This document shows positions 1 to 16,500 of a stretch of 64,000 nt of DNA, in pieces. The DNA comes from Lingula anatina (lineage: Eukaryota; Brachiopoda; Lingulata; Lingulida; Lingulidae). Position 1 is the first letter of the stretch. Every line of letters starts with the position of its first letter. Both the position numbers and the translations under genes were made by a program. The stretch is from assembly GCF_001039355.2 (NCBI RefSeq), contig NW_019774192.1:32099-96098 (forward strand). Reading direction: 5' to 3'. Under the pieces are notes generated by a model. That model made no database searches, had not been told where the DNA came from, and was given only the letters and a program-made list of their open reading frames with translations.

Positions 1-1920
1 AAGCATGGTGTGAGTGCATCAGGCGGTAAAGAACACAAGGACTCTAGGGTGGGATTACATCATACAATCAAGCTGGAATTCACAAAAAAGCTGAGAAGTA
101 GATCAGTAATTTTCAAAAGCACGGAAAAAGAGATCAAAAGACCAAACAGATGCTCAAGTGTAAATACCCAAAAAGTGAATTCAAAGAAACAGTGGGAGGA
201 AAAGTCAGAAAAGGATGAACAAATTGTATGGAAAGTGGACCAAAAAATTCAAAACAGGCTAAAAAAGATCAAGCATGCCATTAAGAATGGAAAAGGTGTA
301 CAAGTACAGTCTGAAAGCAGGCCCACTGGACAAAACATTGAGTCTCTAGAGGATAATAAGAGACATGTCCCACAAATAAAGGATCATCTGCATCAAACAG
401 ATGTGAAAGAGACAAAAAATTTGCCCAAGATTATGTCAAACCAAAATCCACCCAATGTTCATAAAAAGGAGAACCAAGACACCTCTGATGGGGCAGATGA
501 TAAAAGCGGTTGTGAAGAGCATGGAGTGAAGCACTTCACCAGAGCCAGAAGGAGACAAACCAGAACATCTGAACAAGGCCTAATGAAAGGAGCATGTCCT
601 TCTGAAGCATACACTGGTTTTAGTAGAAAAGATAACAGTAAGTATAATACAACCATTCAGGTGACCAGATCAAGACAAAGGTGTTCCAATGCTGGTAACC
701 TTGACCTAGGTAAGCCCAGACGTGAAGAAAGCAGACATTTCAAGTTCAAAGACTCCACTTATCATGGTGACCAAATTGATCTGCTAGCAGTTAGTGCTAG
801 AAACCAAAGTAGAGAGCCACAGCTATATCAGGTGCATGCTTGTGAACCAAGTTCACACAGTGTGAAAACCGAGCAGAAAGAAACTGTCCATGCAGACAAA
901 AGAAGCCTTCGATCAAGAGAAATTACTCCAATACCAGCACAAAAGGAATTTTCTACTGACATCAAGAGTGAGTCGCTTCCTGAGAAAAATGATCAAAAAG
1001 CAAAAAAGGACGGACTTCCAGGAGATGGTTCTTTTGATCTCACCTCATTGTCTTTTGTACCTCCTGGAGAGTGCAAAAACCCTTCTACTTCTAAGAGAAA
1101 ATTGAGGAGCAAGGTCAAAGGAACTGACTTCAGGAGGGACAATAATGAGACCGCTGTGAATTTTGAGTACAAGAGACAATTGCGCAGCAGGGAAGGATCA
1201 GCAGGATTGGGCTCTTCTGGATGTGACAGTGATTTTGAATCAATTCAGAACTTGAAGAGGTGCAAAAAACCCACCTCTACAGCTGTCAGGAGAAGTAGGT
1301 CCCCCAACAAAAAGGTTTGTCATTGTCAGAAAGAAATCCCATCACCATGCCAGCTTGCTTTTGATTATCCAGATTCAAACCAGACCACAAAGAGATGTAA
1401 GGAAACAGTGAGCAATGCAGCAGTGGACCAGTACCTTTTACACAAAGAACTGAACAGCCAGAACTTAGAAAAAGCAAAACCACAGAACTCGACTTGTGCT
1501 GTTATTGGTACTATCAAAAACAAGAGAAAAAGTGAAAAGTCCAGTGCCTTAAAAGCCAAAAAACACAAGCCCTGGACAACAGCAGAAAATCCATACTGTT
1601 TGAGATGGCAAGAAGCAGCACAACAAGCCAGATGTGATGATTTCAGTGTAATCACATCTCCTAAAAGGCCCAATTGTAAGAATTCCTTTACAACAGCAGA
1701 CTCAAAAGATAAGCTTGCACTCCAGAAAAACACTCAGAGGCAAAGGAAAGAACTAACCAGGGGTGCCAGTTTTGATTCTGTGCTGACAAGCAAAAGGTCA
1801 AAGAAGGAAATGGCAGCGAAGATCAAGCCCAGACGGTATAAAAACTCCAGCCATCCACGAGCCAAAACCAACACTATGGTCAAGAGAGGACCACGGGTGA
1901 AAATAGATCTTGGAAAATAG
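1..1920 (+). CDS. 3' terminal exon of an unrecognised, highly basic protein (partial)
   Basis: The frame is open from the first base of the window to the TAG at 1918-1920, about 639 codons, so the start and any upstream exons lie outside the window. The product is rich in Lys, Arg, Ser, Thr and Gln, has no hydrophobic segment and looks largely disordered. A short motif of the form basic-basic-x-L-R-S-basic recurs at about 85-105, 898-921, 1093-1113 and 1171-1194. The C-terminus is strongly basic. The composition suggests a nuclear, possibly chromatin- or nucleic-acid-associated protein, but that is inference and I recognise no domain. Codon use and the long uninterrupted frame make it a real coding exon rather than a chance ORF. 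Shorter ORFs on the opposite strand here are shadows. Confidence 0.75.
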   Translation, partial: KHGVSASGGKEHKDSRVGLHHTIKLEFTKKLRSRSVIFKSTEKEIKRPNRCSSVNTQKVNSKKQWEEKSEKDEQIVWKVDQKIQNRLKKIKHAIKNGKGVQVQSESRPTGQNIESLEDNKRHVPQIKDHLHQTDVKETKNLPKIMSNQNPPNVHKKENQDTSDGADDKSGCEEHGVKHFTRARRRQTRTSEQGLMKGACPSEAYTGFSRKDNSKYNTTIQVTRSRQRCSNAGNLDLGKPRREESRHFKFKDSTYHGDQIDLLAVSARNQSREPQLYQVHACEPSSHSVKTEQKETVHADKRSLRSREITPIPAQKEFSTDIKSESLPEKNDQKAKKDGLPGDGSFDLTSLSFVPPGECKNPSTSKRKLRSKVKGTDFRRDNNETAVNFEYKRQLRSREGSAGLGSSGCDSDFESIQNLKRCKKPTSTAVRRSRSPNKKVCHCQKEIPSPCQLAFDYPDSNQTTKRCKETVSNAAVDQYLLHKELNSQNLEKAKPQNSTCAVIGTIKNKRKSEKSSALKAKKHKPWTTAENPYCLRWQEAAQQARCDDFSVITSPKRPNCKNSFTTADSKDKLALQKNTQRQRKELTRGASFDSVLTSKRSKKEMAAKIKPRRYKNSSHPRAKTNTMVKRGPRVKIDLGK

Positions 1921-4127
1921 ATTTGATAAACTTACTAAGATTCTTTGTTTACATTTGTATTTTAACATTCTTTGTTAATGTTTTTGTTTTCTTCCAGTTC
2001 ATGCCAGTTATTTTGCATCTGTTAATGTAAATGTTGGGGACAAATCAAGCTTATTTTATTAGAGAACAGATGGTAATCATCTTTGAAAGTCCAAAGAAAC
2101 AAAGTTAAAAGAAACAGAAGGAATTAAATAAATATTGTTTCATTTTTTTATTGTGATATTTAAAAAAGTTTATATTTTGATGTTCTTAGACTATATAGTT
2201 TTATAGTTGTTGAATTAGTTATTATATTTAACGTCTTGGTTGTATTATTACTATCTTTCTAGCTATATACTGTTGGGTTAGATAAATATCACTTTTGATA
2301 ATCATTTGAACACCACAGGATACAGTTAAACTTAATTTCATTGTTTGTGTGAATATGATTTTGCTTGGCTGCCTATACAGTTCACTCAACACCATTGATA
2401 AGTTTCAAATACAGCACTTCCCAGGGGCAGATTGAGGCCGTCTTCTGCCTCTTCCAGAAGACGGTCATATTTTCAAGTTTACATTGACAGGTATCTAATT
2501 ATTTCTGTCAGAAGATGGTCAAAATTAGATAGTGGATCAAAAAAGGAAGCCTGACAGAGAATAGCTCTGGATCCGCCCCTGCTATCATAACACACATGGC
2601 CTGAAGGTAGAGGCATGTAACCAACTGGTGCAGCTTTTTTGCATGACTCCTACAACACTTGCTGACGGACAGTTAGTCTCAGACTTTTATACCATGGCTG
2701 GCACTATAACAATAGGATGATTGCACTTGTATTTTGCTTACATGCTCACCTGTGGTTTAATATGCCCTTCAGTGCCTTCCGAGCAAAATACAAGTGCAAC
2801 CGTCTTAATGTACCAGGCATGGAATAAGTCATGATACACTCACTCATACGACCACTCATTATCCACTGTATCCACTGTATGCCACGTTAATATATCGAGT
2901 TAAACTGTATCAAGGTGCAGCTGAGACGTTAGCTCTTGTATGTAACATACAGTGGACAGCTAGTGTAAGTTGTAACCAGACTTCCTACTGGTATGGTGGT
3001 ATCATAGCCTTCTTAGATGTCTGTAGATTTTGTTATGCAAGGAGTCTTCTTTAAAAATTAATATGTGACAAAAACTTGGAAGCAATGGTGGGTACTGTAA
3101 AAGGAAATGCACTCACTAATAGGAAAGGTGCATTGTGCATACATTTTTTGTTAGATTTTTGAAAAGCAGATGGTGCTGTTATTATAGACATTGATATTTG
3201 GTGGAAGAGCATTTTGGTTTGAGATTTCCTTTTTTAGCTGTCAAAATTGTAAAAGGGTAATGTTATTCCAATTTAGTTATTTTATTATTTATTTTTGTGA
3301 CATATTGCTGTTTGATACTTAAATCTGTGAAATCGATAATTTTGACTTCAACCCATTTTTGTTTTATCTTAAAAAACCATAGGCATATACAGTTAGTTTC
3401 TTCGAAGCCATCCCCTTTTTATTTAAATTTTTTAGTGTTTAAAATTAAGAATCAAGAGTTAAAAGAAATCAAAGAAAAATGGATAGATTAGTCCTGTACT
3501 TTCCTGTATTTAGTTTTTTGCAAAAAAAGAAAAAGAAAATAAACATAAAACTAAATTTCCATTCGTTGTTTAATAGTTTTAACTTGGCTGAAGTATGACA
3601 TCCATTTTTGCAGTGATTTTACAAATCCGCGTAAGACAAGTAATCACAACTAATTTTACCCTCTATTAACTAGCAATTGTGATGGAAGCTGTCTGGAAAA
3701 CCTCTGCCACAATAGTCACCCTGTAACTTCATATTACAAAACTTTGAAGCTAAACATTGCTTTATATACTGGGAATCTTACCATCAATAAAAACTTGTGC
3801 ATTTTTTTTTTTTTTTTTTTGAGTGGGGGGTTGGTATGGGGCGTCATATTGTCATGGGTAAAAATGTCACAATCTTTCTTGTTCTCATTTACAAAAATGT
3901 AATAACTATAGAAGCATGCAGTAATATCAGCTTAAGATGCTAAGCATACCTACCTTTGTTAACCTTATAGTAGTCTCCCAATTCATCCTTCTACAAGTAT
4001 TAATAACTTTAGAAAACATATCTGCATCAAGAGGTGGATTTTAACTCAAATTCCTGGCAAAGTCAAATTCTGGAAAGAAAAACTTTTGACAAGAGTAACA
4101 AATCGGTTTTTAATTAAATATTTTTAT
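1921..4127 (+). other. 3' UTR of the upstream gene plus intergenic sequence
   Basis: AT-rich, no convincing coding exon. AATAAA hexamers at 2127-2132 and 3786-3791 are candidate poly(A) signals for the gene ending at 1920; the second is followed by a run of about 18 T. A MITE-like repeat (2422-2581) lies within the stretch. Confidence 0.5.
2422..2581. mobile_element. Short MITE-like repeat, copy 1
   Basis: About 160 bp beginning CAGGGGCAGAT and ending ATCCGCCCCTG, which are imperfect inverted ends. Most of the interior aligns with a second copy at about 53613-53776 in a PARP3 intron, sharing GAGGCCGTCTTCTG near the left end and CTCTGGATC at the right. No coding capacity. Family assignment is not possible by eye, and no clear target-site duplication was seen. 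Confidence 0.5.
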
Positions 4128-4128
4128 T
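4123..4128 (-). terminator. Candidate poly(A) signal of RPN1
   Basis: TTTATT on the + strand is AATAAA in the RPN1 transcript, about 440 nt past the stop codon. It is the best-placed hexamer seen. Cleavage site not determined. Confidence 0.4.
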
Positions 4129-4564
4129 GAAAATCCTTATCTTTCCATTGGCATGCACTGCATATGTGGCAAATAATTTGCACTTCTAACTTTCAAAAGA
4201 TTATCCTCCAACAAGGAATGTCCAGAATCAATCTTAATTCATGATTCATTTTTAAAATAAGTCTTTGACGATGGAATGCTGCCATACGACGCTTCTTTTT
4301 CAATCCATCCTGCTTAGCAATCTTGGAGACAAAACTTGGATCCGTTTATTCTCCACCCCCATCTTCCTTTCAATGAAGGGATGGTGGGAGTGGTCAATAA
4401 AATCTGGATCCTGGTCATTTACTGTCCTGTGTCAAGACTACGGCCTGACCATTTGGTATGGAGTGCTGACCAACAACTAACAAAGCTTTACTGAGTGACT
4501 TTAAAAAGTACTGTCATACAATTTCCAATATAAATCCACATCTTTTAAGGACGGCCTAAGCAAG

Positions 4565-10227
<5,663 letters not shown>

Positions 10228-10532
10228 GGCGCACTTTTAGCGATGTCGGCGGATTAAGCACCTAGAGAGATGCCGGTTCCACGAATTCAATATGGCTGGA
10301 CCGGAAGAGGAACATGTAACCTCGTTTTCAAATGGCCAGGGTGGCAGACAGTCATTTGCTACTTTATAAGAAGGGATAAATTTTAGGTTTAAGGCATTTT
10401 TTTCTTCCAAGTTAGGAAAAGAAACAATACTCAAGGATAAATTATTCCCATTTATATGAGAAAAATTATTTCCCCAGCTAACGAGAGCGCGTGAAATTTC
10501 GCGCCATCTTCGTATTCACTTCCGAGGTCAAC
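10228..10532. promoter_or_regulatory. Shared bidirectional promoter of RPN1 and IPO9
   Basis: Only 305 bp separate the RPN1 ATG (-) from the IPO9 ATG (+), so both 5' UTRs and core promoters must fit here. No TATA box is evident at either end. Motifs typical of housekeeping promoters are visible: ETS-like ACCGGAAG near 10300, CACTTCCG near 10518 (ETS site on the other strand), and CGCCATCTT at 10502-10510, which resembles a YY1 site close to the IPO9 start. Transcription starts are inferred, not seen. Confidence 0.6.
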
Positions 10533-13500
10533 ATGGCCGGGGATATTGACAGAAACCGATCCCTGAAAGAAGCGCTCTTCGAAAGTCTGACAGCCATTTT
10601 ATCGCCTATGCAGAATGTGCGGGCGTCGGGCGAAGAGCAAATCAAAGCATTGGAAGTGACAGAAGGTAACCTTATACTTTTCTTTACACAGAATAGATAC
10701 ACACTGCATGCTTGAAAATGGGCACATGTTCAGATCCAGTGCAGTATGAGTGACTGGGGTTGATTCAGCCTGCACTATGTGTATACATACTTGGTCAGTT
10801 AACGTAATTTAACAGAGTAATCCAATTTATTCAGTGGCAGTGAAAATGGCAAATTTGTGTGTGTGTGTGTGTGTTTCAGTCTTATAATGTGTGTAGGGTG
10901 CCATACTGCCAGGTTACTGTATGTGCATTGTGTGTGTTTGAATATTATATGAATACATGATTGTTTTTAGTTTGTTTTCATGTAAAATGCACACGTTTAA
11001 TTTTTTATACAGCTCTTGCACACTGCCACGTTCTTGCTTTGTGTGTTAATAAGCATGTACCCATATGTGCAAACTGACTGATGAATCATTATGAAAATCC
11101 GGATGTTTTTTTATTCAAGAGTTTGGTGTCCACCTGGCAGAGTTCACAGTGGACCCTAATGGGGCCTTAGCTATCCGCCAACTGGCCTCGGTGCTACTGA
11201 AGCAGTATGTAGAGACACACTGGTCGCAGCATTCTGAGAAGTTCAGGCCTCCTGAGACAGTGGAAAGTGTAAGTAAACTAATACTCCCCTCTCCCCAAAT
11301 CTTCACCCCAAGCCCACCCCCAGCCCTCTCCCCCAGCCAGATGTAACACAACAGCATGTTACATTCCTAGAGACCACACAAACCGACTGAAATCCACATT
11401 TATTTCTCTGGCTGCTTGATGAGGTTCACATTTACCTGTATCTTTACAGTGTTCAATTTCATAAAAAATATCCAAAAAATATCCGATTTATTTAAAGCAA
11501 ACTGGTCTGCCAAATTTTATCAGTGACATTAGTTTCACTTTCAGCTAGTACCAAAGCTAAAATCTATTTCACAAAATTCATGTGGGATTTATACCATTTC
11601 AGCAAGTAACAAGGTGAAAGGTAATGCATTATGTACTGCATACATCTATCCCAATTCTTCATTAAAGTCTCAAGATATTTTCTCTAGGCCAAGTCTGTGA
11701 TCAGGCAAATTCTTCCTATGGGACTGAAGGAAACCATCAGCAAGGTGCGGTCCAGCGTGGCATATGCAGTGTCAGCCATCGCCCACTGGGACTGGCCTGA
11801 GGCGTGGCCTGAACTGTTTGGGATTCTCATGCAGGCTCTGACCAGTGGAGATGGGAATGCCGTCCATGGTGCCATGAGGGTGCTCACTGGTGAGTGTGTT
11901 AGGTGTGATGTCAGGGCATTGTGATGGTTGTGACACCATTGTGTTAGTTTGTACAAGATTGTTATGTTTTGTTAGTATTCAGTAAAGCAAAATTTTTAAA
12001 GGGAGATTTTTTAAAATGTGAAAATAGTTTCATTGATTTGCAGTCTTTTAGAAATTACTGTTTTCATTTTTATGATGTGTCCAAAATTTGTTTTACCTGT
12101 TGATGGTTTTGTCTGTTCATTCTGATGGAACAGGTAATTCAGTTGTAATCAGGTTTGTCAGAATGAACATTTATTTACCTATAAAATTGAATCTGTCAAA
12201 AAAAATTGAAACCATATTTGCCAAGAGTTAGTACATAGAATACACAATTTGTTTACTGAGAGATGTAGTTATGTACTTATGACGTGGCAATATAAGTTCT
12301 TAAAAGTTTTGATTGCGCCAGGGTTGTAATTTCATTTTATTGGATATTGTTTCAGAGTTTTGTCGTGAAGTGACAGACACCCAGATGCCACAGGTTGCCC
12401 CTGTCATACTTCCTGAGATGTACAATATTTTCACACAAGATAAGGTGAGAAATGCATTACATTGTTACATGTCACAACTAATGCAATACGACCTGACAAG
12501 CTACCACAAACAACGCATGTTATATCAAATTATCATGATTGCTTGCACCCTGCTATCATTCTTGTGAAATTGTTTTGTAGGAACATGAAGTTTCATTAAA
12601 TAAAATGGGACAAGATGTTAACTTTTTACAGCCTTCTTACATAATTTTTTTTTCTTAGTGAAAATGACTGTTGCTTACTTTCAGGCATACAGTATAAGGA
12701 CCAGGTCTCGAGCAGTTGATATTTTCAACACGTGTGCAGGTCTGATAGGAACAATGACAGACTACAACAAAGGGGTGGCCAAGCAGCTGCTGTTCCCAGT
12801 ATTACCACAGTTTGTGGAGGCATTCATACAGGCCCTACAGGTGCCGGATGGAGAGACCTCTGACAGTGGGCTGAAGATGGAAGTTTTAAAGGTATTTTGC
12901 TGGTTTACAAGTAAGATCAATGAGAGTGTGCCCTCAGGATTTTGAATTTGGGAGTCAGTTTCATAATTTGGGGTAATTTCTAGGTCTGTCTGTAGTCTTT
13001 TATTTTACCTGAATGGTAGGTATGATCAAGAATGTGAGTTCATTGCTGTGCTTTAAACTTAACCCCTATCGCACCAGATATTGAATTTTATAGTGTATCA
13101 AGACTCTGCTGAAATCCTTTTCCAAGGAAGTGGTCTTAACTGCACCAGATGGTAGCAATTTTTCATTTCTGTCAATGTTAAACATTTCAGGGCATTACAA
13201 CTCTAGTGAAAGCCTTTCCAAAGAATATGAGTCCCTGGCTGCACCAAATCTTGCCTCCAGTTTGGAACACACTGACACACAGTGCTGACATCTATGTTAG
13301 AACTGTTGTCAATGACACAGAGGATGCCGTGAATCCTGTCGACTCAGATGGTATGAAGATGTAGTAGACTTTGCGTAATGTAAACAATTTGGAAGAGGAA
13401 CTTTTTTGAGTTATGTGAAGATTAGAGTTAGGCAGTGTTCATTAAATTTTCAAATACTTCAGGATACTCCCTGTAATGCACAAAAATTACTACTACCTGT

Positions 13501-16500
13501 TTCTTACACAACTCAAACAAAATCTCCATGCCAAATTAATACCCAAATTAATCACTCAGACAGCAAAAAGAAAGAAGGGCTTTAAAACTGTGCCTTCTGC
13601 TAATTTCTGATTGTAAATGTGATCTTCTTACTCTATTAAAAATCTAATAAATTTTTTCCTTAGGGGAAGTACTCGGTTTTGAGAACCTAGTATTTGGTAT
13701 ATTCGAATTTATCCATGCGTTGATTGAGACCCCAAAGTTCCGGGGCGTGGTCAAGAAATCCATGGATCAGCTTATTTATTATGTGGTGCTGTATATGCAA
13801 ATAACAGAAGACCAGGTAATTATCACACCAAAAAGTTTTAAATAAATTTATTTACTACAGTTCAAATATCATTGAGCATTTATGTTGTAAGAAAAGTTTC
13901 AGATCTTTTACTGAATCACATGAAACAATTATAATTGTACACAATCATGTGATTATGGTATTAGTCAAGATAAATACGATTGCTTCTTTTTGACTTAATT
14001 ATTGATATTATTTGCAGAAGATTGTCAGAAATTTCAGAAGTAACTGTAAATGAATTTAAGCCTTTTTAGGACAGTATTGTTTCCTTTTTTAATCAGTTTA
14101 TTATTACTATTTTATTTTTAATGTTTATTTTTATTTTATTTTATTTTATTTTTTTAATGTATTCAGATTGGCCTTTGGAGTAGTAATCCAGACCAGTTTG
14201 TTGAAGATGAAGATGACGACACATTCTCATATTCAGTTCGAATATCAGCTCAAGATCTGCTGCTGGTGAGTGGATTATGGCTTCTTTGAGAAGTTTCTAG
14301 GTCATTTAAGGACATGAGAGAGAAGGGAAGTGTTCGGTAGGGGGCTCAGGAGCATCTTGATATTGGAACAAGTTGCCTTTTGATCTTAACAGGTTTTTCA
14401 CAGGTACTGCCTTTTGTATTGGAGAGCACAAGACACTAAACATGAGGTTTTAAACTGGTAAAAGTCCAGTCTGTATTGTAAGCCACAGGTCTGGGGTTAC
14501 AGACTGGTATATTTTGTCTACTTTTGCACTCAGCTTCTTAGAGCGACTTGTGGTCTAAAAAGTTCTAGGTTCGAAATGTTGAAGGCAAATATTTTAATAT
14601 AGTTAAATTAGTGTTTACATTAATTTTGTTGGATAGCAGTTATACAGAAGACCTCACACTTAATGGCATAGCATAAGCCTGAACAACTTCCCTTTCACTT
14701 GCTAAATCTGGAAATTACTTCTACAAACAAAAAAAGGTTTTTTCATATGATAAACTTTGCATATAACAGACACAGAGGGCTATCCCAATTAATATGTTAA
14801 ATGCAAGGTCAATTTTATTGTTGTGAAATGAAATTCAGTGTGTTTTTCCTTATTTCCCCAGTCTCTGGCCAGTGAGTTCATGAATGAGTGTGCCCCTGGC
14901 ATCTTTGCAGCAGTGACCAGACACTTACAGGAGGCAGATGCAATCAAAACTAGTAATCCCCACTGGTAAGTCCTGCACACTGAAGCTTCATGCTAGTCCA
15001 TATGAACCACATCATTGAGCCAGTTAAGATAAGTCTTGATAAAAAGGAGTCTGTGTGAGCTCCAAAAGTTGGGTTTCTTTCCAAACGTGTGTGCACCTCC
15101 CAGGAGTTAGGTTGTCTTCGTAAAGTTTGTGTGTGCATGTGCATGTGTGTGGTCACAGTTCAGGTATGGGAATTATTATGTGGATTGCCTACTTCACAAC
15201 CCTGCTGGCCTAATATTCCTGGTATTCTGTAGGTGGATGGAATTGTCATTATTACACAGTTCTGAAACTGTTACAATGAAAAACCTATTTCACCACTGAT
15301 AAGACTAAAGCTAAATAACATTGACAGGTTGTTTTTACCCTCATACAATAGAGTTAAATGAATAAAAAAGATGTTTTAAACTACATGACATTGTATTTTG
15401 TAGGTGGAAGCTCCATGAGTCTGTGATGCTGACCATGGGTAGTATAAGGTCACTAGTGCTGGACGTCATTAACAGTGGACAATGCCAGTTTGATATAATA
15501 GGGTTTTTAGAGTCGGTTATTTTAGGAGATTTAAATTTACAAGGTGAGCTTTGGAGTTAAGCCAGGTCTTCTATTTGTTGATTATAAATTAAATTTTTCC
15601 TCTCAATCTTTGCTGGAACATAAAATGTATCCTTGAAACTTGGAAAAGAATTGCCATTAATGATAAATATTTACAGATATATACTCGGTTGTCAATATTT
15701 ATAATTCATACTTGTAAAGACTGAAAATTGAATGTAGGTTTGGCTTAAATAGAAGAATTATGTCAACTGTGTTATGCAAATCACAGTGAAAGCTACAGTT
15801 TATTCAAACAATATCTAATCTCAGTGTTATATCAATTAATCATAATTGTATTTGTATTGTTGTAACTTTGAAAAAATGTGTATAATATTTTCTTCTTGTA
15901 ATTTGTCAGTGTCTCCATTTTTGCTGGGGAGATGTCTATGGACAGGAAGTAGGTACACAGGGGCCATGTCACCCCAGCTTTTAGAGAGGTAAAATTTATC
16001 TTTAACTTTTTATTTCATTTGTTATATCTTAAATTGTGCAATCAGATCAAAGAATTCTGTTTTGCTAAACTAAGTTCTTTAGATTGGTGTTGAATTAGGT
16101 AAAGGTAATCAAGTATTTCATTTGTTCTGGACTAAGAATGATATTATTTATCATTTTTAATAATAAAATATTATTTTTGGAAGATAATGAATTGCAGAAT
16201 ATTGTTTGAATTTGTTAACAAGAAGACATTATTTGGGATGATTATTAATGAATTTTGTTCGTATTTAGAGAGAAACTTGCAAGGATGAATTAATCTTAGC
16301 TGCTCGTTCGTAAAATCTCTCCGTAATTTTTCTCAGGTGTTTACAAGCAACAGTGCGTAAGATTTTTCCATGACTTTTTTCTCAGGTTTTTACAAGCGAC
16401 AGTGAGTGGTCTTCACCCTAGTCAGCCTCCCAGTGTACGGATATCAGCCGTTAGAGCAGTGTTTGGTTTCTGCGACCACCTAAAACAGTCCAATACGACC

